DNA of 38,160 nucleotides. Source: Alphaproteobacteria bacterium. Lineage in GTDB: Bacteria > Pseudomonadota > Alphaproteobacteria > DSM-16000 > Inquilinaceae. Where the stretch lies: contig JANQGH010000096.1 in the NCBI GenBank assembly GCA_028277405.1, positions 1-38,160 on the forward strand, given 5' to 3'. The notes under the pieces are model-generated. The model had not been told where the DNA came from. It did no database searches and saw only the letters and a list, made by a program, of their open reading frames with translations. Shown in pieces: positions 22,612 to 31,663 of the stretch (position 1 is the first letter of the stretch; each line of letters starts with the position of its first letter). The translations under genes were made by a program, and so were the position numbers.

Positions 22612-24615
22612 TCAGGCGATGTCGAAGACGTCGGGCGTGAACTGGTCCAAGGTCGTATTCTCGAACAGGACCTTGTCGCTGCCGCCTATCTTCAGTTCCA
22701 CATCGTCGCCGACCTGTTTCAAGGCCGTGTCCAGGTCGAACCGGCGGCCGACCTCCTCCAGCTTCACGATGTCGCCGGCCTCGAAATCGGTGACGATGTC
22801 CGCGCCCGAGCCCTTGGCGAAGACGAAGGTGTCGCCGTCCGCACCGCCCTTCAGCGTGTCGTCGCCCTTGCCGCCGATCAGGATGTCGCTGCCGGCGTCA
22901 CCCTCAAGCTGATCGTCGCCGTCATTGCCCTCCAGCGTATCGTTGCCGGCCAGCCCCAGCAGCAGGTCGCGGTTGCCGTCGCCGACGATCGCGTCGTCGC
23001 CGTCGGTGCCGCCCATCCGGTCGAAGGCGAAGAAGACCTGGTCCTGGATCGCGTCGATATCGGTGTTGCGCTCGATAACGTCGCCGAGGCTGGTGTCCCA
23101 CAGGGCCTCGACCTCGGCATCGCTCAAGCCGCCGGCCTCGCTCCAATACGGGTCGCCGTCGCGCAGCCGTTGGAACTGGTCGGCGATGACCGTGGCGAAC
23201 AGCTCGCCCACCATGCCGCCACCGACCGCATCCTCGGCCAGGCCGCCGACCCAGGCGTCGACCAGATCGACGTCGCCGTACACTGCCTCAAGCTGTTGGG
23301 CCAGCACAGTGTCCGACGTGATGTCGGAGAAGTCCTCCGCCCGGCCCAGGCCCAAGGCCTCGCGCAGATCGTTGTAGGAGGCGACGCCCAGATCCCGGCC
23401 GCGCTGAATGTTCAAGGACGCGAGGTCCAGCCCGCCATCCCCCGGCGCGCCGAAGAGGAAGTTGCGCACATCGTCGACGATGTGGGCGTCCAGCTCTTGC
23501 GAGGTGCCGGCCGCCAGGCCGCGCAGCAGCGGGTCGATGCCGCCATTGTCGCCGATAACGTCGGCATTGAAGAAGGCGTCGCGCAAGGCCAAGGCCCCGG
23601 CCGAGATCGGTGAGCCGTCCTCATTCAGCCGCTGCAGTTCCGACGACAACAGCGAGTGGCCGAAGCGGAAGGCGGCGGTGGAAAACTCGACCGAGATGCC
23701 CGGATTGACCGTCTCGTCATAGCCCTTGTATTTGGCGATGGCGTCCTTGCCGATGATGATCGGCAGGAACTCATTGTAGGTGATGGCCTGGATCTCGGCC
23801 TCCACCCGCATGCGGGCGGCGAGGTAAAGCTCGTCGTCGGTCAGGCTGGGGTCTTCCGCCGCCAGTTCGGAAACCCACCAATTGTGCTCGCGCGCGAACA
23901 GGGTGTGCATGCTGGTCAGCGCGGCGTTCTCCGCCGCCCTGACATCGCCGGCCAGCACCCCGTCCGCCGTCTGGATCAGCAGGCCGTCGGCGTCCAGCAG
24001 CAGCATGCCGCCCTCGCCGCGCAGCGCCGCCGCCGTTGCGGCGTCGGAGCCATAGACCATGCTGGCGTCCATGAACGCCGTGATCTCGTTGACATGCTCG
24101 CGCGCGCCGTCCACGCCCGTGCCGTCGGCATAGTCGACACGAAAGAACGGGATAAAGGCGTCGCCGCTGCCGTCCGGGTCGAACCAGGCATCGCCGGCCG
24201 GCACCGAAATGGGCGCGAATTCAAGCGTGCCCGCCTCGGTCAGGTCCAGATCGTGATCGATGAACTGGCCCCAGGCCCACAGAAAGTCGCTGGCGCCCAG
24301 GGCGTTGGGCATGTCGCCCTCCTGGGCGACGACGGCGTTGGAAATCTCGCGCGGGCCCGGCCGGTCGGCGACCATCTCGCCGACGCCGTCTTCATAAGAG
24401 GCCGGCGCCAGGCGCAGCAGATGCTGGTCCACCGCGCCCCAATCATCATAGTTCGGATTGGTGCCGACGCCGTCGATCGGCCGTTCGAGGATTTCGGAGC
24501 TGTCGTTGGGCGGCGGTTGGCCGCCCGAGCCGCCGCCCTTGCCACCACCTTTACCACCTCCTTTGCCGCCTCCAGCCTTGCCACCAGCGGTCGTTGCGGT
24601 TGTATCCGTAGCCAT
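22612..24615 (-). CDS. RTX-type animal-haem-peroxidase-like exoenzyme
   Basis: 667-residue enzyme. After a Gly/Lys low-complexity region (about 10-35) comes a haem peroxidase domain of the animal (peroxidasin/myeloperoxidase) superfamily. WGQFIDHDLDLT supplies the distal Asp-His (His121), DVRAAEN the catalytic Arg226 and haem-ester Glu, SMHTLFAREHN the signature, and FRFGHSLL the proximal His320. RTX repeats (GGTDGDDAIVGDG, GNDTLEGNDGDDQLEG) occupy about 525-610. No N-terminal signal is present, so type I secretion is expected. AGGGGA six bases before 24615 favours this start. Bacterial relatives generate hypohalous acids or radicals outside the cell. Confidence 0.9.
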   Translation of the reverse strand: MATDTTATTAGGKAGGGKGGGKGGGKGGGSGGQPPPNDSSEILERPIDGVGTNPNYDDWGAVDQHLLRLAPASYEDGVGEMVADRPGPREISNAVVAQEGDMPNALGASDFLWAWGQFIDHDLDLTEAGTLEFAPISVPAGDAWFDPDGSGDAFIPFFRVDYADGTGVDGAREHVNEITAFMDASMVYGSDAATAAALRGEGGMLLLDADGLLIQTADGVLAGDVRAAENAALTSMHTLFAREHNWWVSELAAEDPSLTDDELYLAARMRVEAEIQAITYNEFLPIIIGKDAIAKYKGYDETVNPGISVEFSTAAFRFGHSLLSSELQRLNEDGSPISAGALALRDAFFNADVIGDNGGIDPLLRGLAAGTSQELDAHIVDDVRNFLFGAPGDGGLDLASLNIQRGRDLGVASYNDLREALGLGRAEDFSDITSDTVLAQQLEAVYGDVDLVDAWVGGLAEDAVGGGMVGELFATVIADQFQRLRDGDPYWSEAGGLSDAEVEALWDTSLGDVIERNTDIDAIQDQVFFAFDRMGGTDGDDAIVGDGNRDLLLGLAGNDTLEGNDGDDQLEGDAGSDILIGGKGDDTLKGGADGDTFVFAKGSGADIVTDFEAGDIVKLEEVGRRFDLDTALKQVGDDVELKIGGSDKVLFENTTLDQFTPDVFDIA

Positions 24616-24940
24616 CGACATTCCCCTATGTCTGTTCGACTTCATCGACATTCAGGGTTGCGAGACAAGAATGGCGAAAGCCGCGCGCGATTGCGGCGAA
24701 ACGGGTTATCCCTTGTGGCGAAAAAAAGATGGATAAGTCATGCAAGCGTAGAAATGCTCATGGATGCGTGCGCGCTTCCGTTTGAATTTCGCCCGCAGCG
24801 ATCCAATCGAGAAATCGGCCGGCGATATCACGCCCGTGATATTAGTAGATGTCGGCGGGCCGGTTTTGGGGGGCTTGGCCTGGACGCTTGGCCGCATGCC
24901 AGAGCGGAGAGGCCAACGGGAGAGTAAGCTAGGTGCGAGC
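24616..24940. other. divergent intergenic region
   Basis: 325 bases between the haem peroxidase and isoaspartyl methyltransferase starts. It contains an A7 run at about 24720 and the palindrome described at 24825-24842. It is less GC-rich than its flanks. No gene is recognised; both promoters must be here. Confidence 0.5.
24825..24842. promoter_or_regulatory. candidate operator palindrome
   Basis: ATATCACG-CC-CGTGATAT is a perfect 8-base inverted repeat with a two-base centre, about 100 bases before the methyltransferase start. Its size and symmetry fit a dimeric HTH regulator. No regulator gene is adjacent. Confidence 0.45.
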
Positions 24941-25720
24941 ATGGACTTGGCAACCAATGGGCGACTAAGGGTGGATGCAGTCACGAGAGGTGTTTGCGTC
25001 GGTGTTGCTCTTGCAAGCGCGCTCCTGCTGTCGCTTTCGGCCCTCGCGCAGGACCCGTTCGCGGGGCCACGTGCGGCGATGGTGGCGACGATTGAGCAGT
25101 ATGCGCGGCTGACGCCGGACGTGTTCGAGGATGGCGCGATCGACCCTGCCGTGCTGGAGGTGATGGGTACGATCCCCCGCCATGAATTCGTGCCCGACCG
25201 GGTCAGGGATCTCGCCTATACCGATCAGCCGCTGCCGATCGGCTATGGCCAGACGATCTCGCAGCCCTTCATCGTGGCGATGATGACGGACCTGCTGGCG
25301 ATCGAACCCGGCGATACGGTGCTGGAAATCGGTACGGGTTCCGGCTATCAGGCGGCGGTGCTGTCGCCGCTGGCGGACGCGGTGCATACGATCGAGATCG
25401 TGCCCCAGCTTGGCGACACCGCCGCCGCCGCGCTGGACAGGCTCGACTTCGACAATGTCCAGGTGCGGGTGGGCGACGGCTATTATGGCTGGCCGGACGC
25501 GGCACCCTTCGACGCCATCATCGTGACGGCGGCCGCCAGCCACGTTCCCGCGCCGCTGGTGCAGCAATTGCGGCCGGGCGGCCGCATGGTCATCCCCGTC
25601 GGCGGGCCGTTCGCGGTGCAGCAATTGATGCTGCTGGAACGGCAGCCGGACGGCGGCGTCGTTTCGCGCCAGATCATGCCCGTCCGCTTCGTGCCCTTCA
25701 CCGGTGCCGGAATTCGGTGA
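24941..25720 (+). CDS. pcm: exported protein-L-isoaspartate O-methyltransferase
   Basis: 259-residue Pcm-type enzyme that methylates isoaspartyl residues to start their repair. TISQPFIVAMMTDLL matches the family's substrate loop, and VLEIGTGSGYQAAVLSPLA is motif I. RPGGRMVIPVG is the conserved post-motif. Unusually, it starts with a signal peptide (GVCVGVALASALLLSLSAL, cut near AQD), implying the periplasm, where SAM is not normally available. The ATG at 24941 has AGGTG upstream. It overlaps the next gene by four bases (GTGA), so the two are translationally coupled. Confidence 0.88.
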   Translation: MDLATNGRLRVDAVTRGVCVGVALASALLLSLSALAQDPFAGPRAAMVATIEQYARLTPDVFEDGAIDPAVLEVMGTIPRHEFVPDRVRDLAYTDQPLPIGYGQTISQPFIVAMMTDLLAIEPGDTVLEIGTGSGYQAAVLSPLADAVHTIEIVPQLGDTAAAALDRLDFDNVQVRVGDGYYGWPDAAPFDAIIVTAAASHVPAPLVQQLRPGGRMVIPVGGPFAVQQLMLLERQPDGGVVSRQIMPVRFVPFTGAGIR

Positions 25721-28167
25721 GCCGGGCCACCCTCGTCGCGGTGGCCACGATCTCGGCCGCCATCCTGGCCTATCAAGTGTTGCTGGTCCGGCTGTTCGCG
25801 ATCGTGAGTTGGCATCACTTCGCCTATATGATCATTTCGATCGCGCTGCTCGGCTTCGGCGCCAGCGGCACGGTCTTGGCGCTGGCCAGGCAGCGCTTGC
25901 TGCCGCGCTTTCCATCGGTCTTCGCGATCTGTGCGGCCCTGTTCGGCGTCACCGCCGTGGCGGGATTCAGCCTCGCCATGCGGCTGCCCTTCAACCCGCT
26001 GGCGATCGTCTGGGATGGGCGGCAGATCCTCTGGCTGGGGTTGAGCTATCTGCTGCTGGTCGTCCCGTTCTTTTTCGGCGGCGCCGCGATCGGCCTCAGC
26101 TTCGCGCGCTACACCGGCGAAATCGGGCGGCTTTATGCCGTCGACCTGATCGGCGCGGGGGTCGGCGCCCTGGGCGTGGTGGCGGTGCTGTTCGCCGTCC
26201 CGCCCGACACGACGCTCCGCCTCGTCGCCGCTCTTGGCCTTTTGGCGGCGGCGATGGTGCTGGTGCCGTCCGGATCGACGGTGCGTGCGCGCGGCGCTGC
26301 CGTCGGGCTGGGCGTGGCGGCGCTGGCCGTGGCCGTTTGGCTGCCGCCCGCGCTGACGGCCTTTCAGCCGCACATCTCGCAATACAAGGGCCTGTCGACC
26401 GCGCTGCTGGTGCCGGACACGCGGGTGATCGCGCAACGGTCGAGCCCGCTGGGGCTGGTCGACGTGGTCGAAAGCCCGACCATCCCGTTCCGCCATGCGC
26501 CGGGCCTGTCCTTCAACAACATGACCGAGCCGCCGCCACAGATCGGCCTGTTCACCGACGCCGACGGGTTCAGCGCCATCACCCGGTTCGACGGCGACCT
26601 GGACCCGCTGGTCTATCTCGACTTCACCACGGCCGCGCTGCCCTATCACCTGATCGAGGGCCCCAGCGTGCTGGTCCTGGGCGCGGGCGGCGGCGAACAG
26701 GTGCTGATGGCGCACTACCACGGGGCGCCGGCCATCGACGCGGTGGAGCTGAACAGCCATGTGGTCGACCTGGTGGCCGACGCGCATGCGGACTTTGCCG
26801 GCGGCCTCTACAACCGGCCGGACGTTGACGTGCACATCGACGAGGCGCGCAGCTTCGTGCGCGGGACAGCGGCGCGCTACGATTTGATCCAGATGCCGCC
26901 GCTGGCCTCGTTCGGCGCGGCGGCCGCCGGCACGCAAAGCCTGCACGAGAACTACACCTATACCGTGGAGGCGATGCAGGACTATCTGGCGGCGCTGCGG
27001 CCGGGCGGCCTGCTGTCGATCACCCTGTGGCTGAAACTGCCGCCGCGCGATGCGCCGCGCCTGTTCGCCACCGCGGTCGCGGCGCTGGAGGCGATGGGCG
27101 TCGACCCGGCGGACCGGCTGGCCCTGATCCGCAGTTGGAACACCGCGACCCTGCTGGTCAAAAGCGGGGCGTTCGAGCCGGCGGAGATCGCGGCGCTGCG
27201 CGATTTCGCCGCCGGCCGATCGTTCGACCTTGCCTATTATCCGGGCATCGCGGCGGAGGAGGCGAACCGGTACAACCTTCTCGACCAGCCCTACTTCTTC
27301 GACGCGGCCACCGCGCTCTTGGGGCCGGACGCCGGGGACTTCATCGCGCGCTACAAGTTCGACATCGCGCCGGCAACGGACGACCGGCCGTTCTTCTACG
27401 ACTTCTTCCGTTGGCGATCCCTGCCGGAGCTTTGGAGCCTGCGCACCCAGGGCGCGGCCGCCATGCTGGACATGGGCACCCTGATCCTGTTCGCGACCTT
27501 GGCCCAGGCGGTGGTCTTTTCTGTGCTGCTGATCCTGGCGCCTTTGGTGATCCGCCGGCGCCGGTTCGGCGGCGGGGCGCCCCGGGCCAGGGTGTCGCTC
27601 TATTTCCTGGCGCTGGGCCTCGCCTTCCTGTTCATCGAGATCGCCTTCATCCAGCGCTTCATCCTGTTCCTCGGGCATCCGCTTTATGCGGTTGCCGTGG
27701 TATTGGCCGGCTTTCTCGTCTTCGCCGGCGTGGGCAGCGCCCTGTCGAAGCGCCTTGATCAGTACCTTCGGTCACGTGGCGGACGCTGGCCGTGCCGCGC
27801 GCTCGATGTCGCGGTGCCAGGCATCGTGTGTCTTTCGATCGCCTACGTCTTCGCTCTGCCGCCCCTGTTCCAAGTCATGATCGCCCTACCCGACATTGCC
27901 AAGATCGTGATCGCGCTGGCCCTGATCGCGCCGCTCGCCTGCTGCATGGGCATGCCGTTCCCGCTCGGCATCGCTAGGGTGGCCCAACAAAGCGCGGACT
28001 TCGTTCCCTGGGCCTGGGGCATCAATGGCTGCGCGTCGGTGATCTCTGCCATCCTGGCGACGATCCTGGCAATCCACGTAGGCTTCACCGGCGTGGTCGT
28101 GATCGCCGCCCTGCTCTACCTCGCGACGCCGTTTCTTTTGCGCGGGGGCACCCTCAATGAAGGGTAA
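25717..28167 (+). CDS. membrane-integral spermidine-synthase-like protein
   Basis: 816-residue protein. Helices in the first 230 residues (LVAVATISAAILAYQVLLVR through GLGVAALAVAVWLP) flank a central soluble domain of the SpeE type: VLVLGAGGGEQVLMAHYHG, then VELNSHVVDLV for the ribose-binding acid, and YTVEAMQDYLAALRPGG. Further helices follow from about 585, including LYFLALGLAFLFIEIAFIQRF, typical of this long membrane family. Members of this type occur widely in proteobacteria with no proven aminopropyl transfer. GTG start, coupled to the exported Pcm. A joint role in a SAM-dependent modification is inferred. Confidence 0.85.
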   Translation: MSRATLVAVATISAAILAYQVLLVRLFAIVSWHHFAYMIISIALLGFGASGTVLALARQRLLPRFPSVFAICAALFGVTAVAGFSLAMRLPFNPLAIVWDGRQILWLGLSYLLLVVPFFFGGAAIGLSFARYTGEIGRLYAVDLIGAGVGALGVVAVLFAVPPDTTLRLVAALGLLAAAMVLVPSGSTVRARGAAVGLGVAALAVAVWLPPALTAFQPHISQYKGLSTALLVPDTRVIAQRSSPLGLVDVVESPTIPFRHAPGLSFNNMTEPPPQIGLFTDADGFSAITRFDGDLDPLVYLDFTTAALPYHLIEGPSVLVLGAGGGEQVLMAHYHGAPAIDAVELNSHVVDLVADAHADFAGGLYNRPDVDVHIDEARSFVRGTAARYDLIQMPPLASFGAAAAGTQSLHENYTYTVEAMQDYLAALRPGGLLSITLWLKLPPRDAPRLFATAVAALEAMGVDPADRLALIRSWNTATLLVKSGAFEPAEIAALRDFAAGRSFDLAYYPGIAAEEANRYNLLDQPYFFDAATALLGPDAGDFIARYKFDIAPATDDRPFFYDFFRWRSLPELWSLRTQGAAAMLDMGTLILFATLAQAVVFSVLLILAPLVIRRRRFGGGAPRARVSLYFLALGLAFLFIEIAFIQRFILFLGHPLYAVAVVLAGFLVFAGVGSALSKRLDQYLRSRGGRWPCRALDVAVPGIVCLSIAYVFALPPLFQVMIALPDIAKIVIALALIAPLACCMGMPFPLGIARVAQQSADFVPWAWGINGCASVISAILATILAIHVGFTGVVVIAALLYLATPFLLRGGTLNEG

Positions 28168-28322
28168 CCAAATGCAAAATCTGCGGCGAAGAATGGTCAA
28201 CTTGGTTGCCACCATTGGCCGGAGGCCATCATCAGGATGTATCCATAGTCGGCTATGCACTAAAGTTGCAGTTCCCACTCGGGTGGAGCTAATCCCATGT
28301 CACGAGTAAGCGGGGAAGCGAA

Positions 28323-28724
28323 ATGCTGACAAGAGAGGGCGTTCGAGACCTGTTCTCGAACCTCGAAACCGGTCACGGCGACGTTTTCTTCGAGAGTGTT
28401 CGAGACGATGTCGACTGGACAGTCATGGGCACCCATCCGCTCGCCGGCGAATACCACTCAAAAGACGATTTTCGCCACGCGACATTCACGCGCCTCAACA
28501 CGGTCCTGAAGGACGGCGTGGTCTTGCAAGTTGTCGACGTCCACGTCGACGGCAATGTCGCCATCGTTGAGTTGCGCGCCCTTTCGACCGCGAACAATGG
28601 CAAGCCCTTTGATAACACCTACTGCTGGATTTGCACCTTTGATGAAAACGACATGATCTCAAAAGTCCGCGCCTATGTGGACTCAGCCTTGGTGGCCCAG
28701 GTGATAGAAGAGAACGAGCAGTAA
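28323..28724 (+). CDS. NTF2/SnoaL-like protein
   Basis: 133-residue cone-fold protein. The elements VRDLFSNLETGHGDVFFESV, DVDWTVMGTHPLAGEYHSKD and VDVHVDGNVAIVELRALST follow the NTF2-like order, with a polar pocket facing the strands. GGGGAAG precedes the ATG. Family members include isomerases, dehydratases and small ligand binders, so the function is open. It is convergent with the amidohydrolase that follows by ten bases, and is not part of the operon upstream. Confidence 0.82.
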   Translation: MLTREGVRDLFSNLETGHGDVFFESVRDDVDWTVMGTHPLAGEYHSKDDFRHATFTRLNTVLKDGVVLQVVDVHVDGNVAIVELRALSTANNGKPFDNTYCWICTFDENDMISKVRAYVDSALVAQVIEENEQ

Positions 28725-28734
28725 TCCCAGCCGC

Positions 28735-29664
28735 TCACTCCGGCGGCGGGATGGCGCCCGTGCGTTCGGTGATCAGGCCGTAATGTTCGATGCGGCGGTG
28801 GCGGGCGAAGTTGAAGATGGTTTCCTTGCCGAAGCGGGTGGCGTCCAGGTCGCAGTCATGGACGATCAGCTCGTCGCCTTCCGTCTTCGCCTGGGCGACG
28901 ATGACGCCGTCCGGGTTGACGATGGCGGAGCCGGCGATCAGGGGGTGGCCGTCCTCCACGCCCGCCTTGGCGACGGACACGACCCAGCATGAGTTCTGGT
29001 AGGCGCCGGCCTGGACCACAAGGTGGTTGTGGAACATGCGCAGATCGCCGGCCTCTTCCGCCTTTTGTGAGTTCACCGACGGGGTGTTGTAGCCCAGCAC
29101 GATCATCTCCACGCCCTGCAGGCCCATGACGCGGTAGGTCTCCGGCCAGCGTCGGTCGTTGCAGACCGCCATGCCGATGATGCCGCCCAGCGCGCGCCAG
29201 ACCGGAAAGCCCAGATCGCCGGGCTCGAAATAGCGCTTCTCCAGATGCTGGAACGCGCGTTCGGGGTCGTACTCGGCATGGCCCGGCAGGTGCACCTTGC
29301 GGTATTTGCCGACGATGGTGCCTGCCTTGTCGGTCAGGATCTGGGTGTTGAAGTGATGGCCGTCTTCGGTCAGTTCGGCATAGCCGAGCGAGAGCGCGAT
29401 TTTGTGCGCGACTGCCTTGTCGAACAGGGGCCTGGTGGCCTCGTTCGGCATGGCGCGTTCGAACCATGTGTCTACCTCCGCCTGGTCGGTCATGTACCAG
29501 CGCGGGAAGAAGGTGGTCAGCGTCAGTTCCGGATAGACGATCAGGTCGCAGCCCTGGCCGATGGCCTGGTCCAGCAGGGCCAGCATGCGCGCGACCACGG
29601 CCTGGCGGCTGTCGGCCTTCTGGATCGGCCCCATCTGGGCGGCGGCGACGCGGATGGTGCGCAT
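28735..29664 (-). CDS. N-carbamoyl-D-amino-acid amidohydrolase-like (nitrilase superfamily)
   Basis: 309-residue nitrilase-fold enzyme. Glu46 in VYPELTLTTFFPRWY, Lys123 in KYRKVHLPG and Cys168 in MAVCNDRRWPE make the Glu-Lys-Cys triad. The EL...FFPRWY and CNDRRWPE contexts, and the length of about 305, are those of D-carbamoylases, which release D-amino acid, CO2 and ammonia from N-carbamoyl-D-amino acids. The soluble enzyme is usually a homotetramer. No hydantoinase lies beside it, so a role in pyrimidine-type or other carbamoyl catabolism is possible. Confidence 0.88.
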   Translation of the reverse strand: MRTIRVAAAQMGPIQKADSRQAVVARMLALLDQAIGQGCDLIVYPELTLTTFFPRWYMTDQAEVDTWFERAMPNEATRPLFDKAVAHKIALSLGYAELTEDGHHFNTQILTDKAGTIVGKYRKVHLPGHAEYDPERAFQHLEKRYFEPGDLGFPVWRALGGIIGMAVCNDRRWPETYRVMGLQGVEMIVLGYNTPSVNSQKAEEAGDLRMFHNHLVVQAGAYQNSCWVVSVAKAGVEDGHPLIAGSAIVNPDGVIVAQAKTEGDELIVHDCDLDATRFGKETIFNFARHRRIEHYGLITERTGAIPPPE

Positions 29665-29861
29665 GGGGATTCTCTCCTGCTGCTTGGTTCAGGCTGATCA
29701 TCTTAGAGCCGGCCGGCCAACCGCGCGACGCCGACGCGACGATCGGATGCACGATCAGGGCGTTCGGCATTGAACAAGCGCGCGAACGCCATTCCCACCT
29801 TGAGGGTGTCGCGGAACGGCCTATGCTCGCGCAACTCAGCGCCTACCTAGGGAACCTCGCC

Positions 29862-30260
29862 ATGCCTGTACGTTGCCCGATGCGGTACCTTGCCCAAACC
29901 CTGATGCTTGCCGGGTTGCTTGCCGGGCCGTCGCTGGCCCATGCGCAGGCCGACAGCGCGGCCTTTGTCGGGTCTTGGCAGGCGGTTCATGACGGCGACG
30001 TGGTGACGCTGGAGTTTCGCGCCGATCACAGTGCCACGGGCGCCGAGGGCGGCGAGACCGCTGAGCTTCGCTGGGCGGTGGGCGGGGCCGACACGCTGAA
30101 TGGCATCGAGTACACGATCCTTGAGTTGGAGATTGTCGGCGACGCGAAAGCGTACGCCCGCACCCTGTTCGAGGGCCCCGACACGTTTGTCATGAGCGAG
30201 CCGGAAGACGCGCTGGGCGACAGTTTTTCCGACGCCATCACGTGGCAGCGCGTCGACTGA
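29862..30260 (+). CDS. small exported protein of unknown function
   Basis: 132-residue protein. A signal peptide MRYLAQTLMLAGLLAGPSLA ends near AHAQA, preceded by six residues from the first ATG, which has AGGGA upstream. The mature part is short and beta-rich: FVGSWQAVHDGDVVTLEF, ATGAEGG and ELRWAVGG. The length, the GSW opening and the strand pattern resemble lipocalin-like or DUF-type periplasmic proteins, comparable with those at 14155 and 37600, but sequence identity is too low by eye to call a family. Convergent with the transporter six bases away. Confidence 0.65.
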   Translation: MPVRCPMRYLAQTLMLAGLLAGPSLAHAQADSAAFVGSWQAVHDGDVVTLEFRADHSATGAEGGETAELRWAVGGADTLNGIEYTILELEIVGDAKAYARTLFEGPDTFVMSEPEDALGDSFSDAITWQRVD

Positions 30261-30266
30261 TACGCG

Positions 30267-31508
30267 CTATTTCCCAATCAGCGCGCGAAAGTCGCGCCCG
30301 CGCCAGAGCAGTAGGATGAGCAGGCTGGCGATGACCGAGCAGCCGGCGGCGATCGCGAACGGGAAGTGCATGTCGATGGCCATCAGCCGGCCGCCCAGCA
30401 GCGAGACCAGGCCGGAGCCGAGGGTGAACAGGGCCACGGCCACGCCCATGATCCAGCCCTGCTCGTCCGCGTTCACGGCGGCCGAGAACAGCGTCAGGGT
30501 GGTCGGCAGGTAGATGGCGAAGGCGGCCGCCAGCGGCAGGATCAGGACGTAGGCCAGCAGCGGCCAGGGGTTGATCAGCGCGACCGCCGCGCTGACCGCC
30601 ATCACGCCAAGGCTGGCCAGCAACAGGGTCTTCTTGCCGTATCGGCCGCTCAAAGGGCCGACCAGGAAGGTGCTGGACAGGCCCATGGCGACGCCCAGGA
30701 CCGCCAGGGCGAGGGAGTTCTGCAAGGTGTTGAAGCCGAAGCGCGCCAGGAAGTAATTGTCCATGAACAGGAAATAGGCGTAGAGGCCCATCTGGCCGAA
30801 AAAGTAGACCAGCGACATGCGCAGGATCACCGGCCGCCGCACCGCCTCCCACAGGGTCAGGACGATGTCCTGGGGGCGGATGCGGACGGGCTTTCGCTCC
30901 GTCCGCTGGTTCTGGAAGAACAGCGCTATCAGCACAATGTTGACCAGCACCAGGCAGGAAACGACGTAGAAGGGCAGGGCCAGCGAGGCGGCGGCACCCA
31001 GCACGGCGGGGTCGGAAAAGAGGCCGCCGATCAGCGGGCCGACGACCAGGCCGAGGCTGAGCGCCGTCAGGACATAGCCCAGGAACCGGGTCTTCTGCGC
31101 CTCGCTCTCGCTCAAGTCCACCAGGGCCGCCTGGGCGATGGGCTGGTTGCCGGCGGTGAAGCCGGAAATCGCGCGGGCCACCAACAAGAGCCAGAAACTG
31201 CCCAGCGCCAGGGCGACGATGGCCAGGACATAGCCCAGCAGATTGCCGGCCAGGCAGATCAGAATGCCTTCCTTGCGGCCGATCGCATCCGACAGTCTGG
31301 AGATGTAGGCGGCGCCGAAGAACCAGAACAGGAAGAACACGCCCATCACCAGGCCGAAATCGAAATGCCGGGCGGTCTCGGAGGTGCCGGCCGCCAGGAA
31401 ACCCTGCGACGGGTCCAGCATGATGGTGGTGAGGATGGGGATCACCAGCCCCTGGTTCATCAGATCCAGGAACACGACGAACAACAGGGCGAAGTGCCGG
31501 ACCGTCAT
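30267..31508 (-). CDS. MFS transporter, drug/H+ antiporter type
   Basis: 413-residue transporter with about twelve helices. It opens FALLFVVFLDLMNQGLVIPIL, the pattern of the tetracycline-class (DHA1) exporters. Loop 2-3 is SRLSDAIGRKEGIL, helix 4 ARAISGFTAGNQPIAQAAL, and helix 5 GLVVGPLIGGLFSDP carries the antiporter motif C. It probably exports small hydrophobic compounds with proton entry. It is a single gene and no neighbouring TetR-type regulator is seen. Its stop is six bases from the convergent small exported protein. Confidence 0.9.
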   Translation of the reverse strand: MTVRHFALLFVVFLDLMNQGLVIPILTTIMLDPSQGFLAAGTSETARHFDFGLVMGVFFLFWFFGAAYISRLSDAIGRKEGILICLAGNLLGYVLAIVALALGSFWLLLVARAISGFTAGNQPIAQAALVDLSESEAQKTRFLGYVLTALSLGLVVGPLIGGLFSDPAVLGAAASLALPFYVVSCLVLVNIVLIALFFQNQRTERKPVRIRPQDIVLTLWEAVRRPVILRMSLVYFFGQMGLYAYFLFMDNYFLARFGFNTLQNSLALAVLGVAMGLSSTFLVGPLSGRYGKKTLLLASLGVMAVSAAVALINPWPLLAYVLILPLAAAFAIYLPTTLTLFSAAVNADEQGWIMGVAVALFTLGSGLVSLLGGRLMAIDMHFPFAIAAGCSVIASLLILLLWRGRDFRALIGK

Positions 31509-31663
31509 GGGCTCGCAGCCTGTTGGAGCAGAGCGCCGAAATCAACGGGAATTAGATCGCGGTCGTGGCGGCGCCCACGCGTTGGCTTTGATTTTGGATC
31601 GCGTAGACTGTTGCGGCAATATCAGCGTCGCCACGCCACCGTGGGCTGTCGAGGATGATATCG

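Noticed and set aside
23656..24927. Plus-strand frame of 423 codons
   Set aside because: Antisense to the haem peroxidase, which has complete catalytic motifs.
25483..27678. Long open frame of 731 codons on the minus strand
   Set aside because: It opposes the well-supported methyltransferase and spermidine-synthase-like genes and is rich in Arg, Gln, Gly and His with no domain, as expected of a GC-rich antisense shadow.
30366..31658. Plus-strand frame of 430 codons
   Set aside because: Antisense to the MFS transporter; composed mainly of Gln, Gly, Asp and His with no motif.
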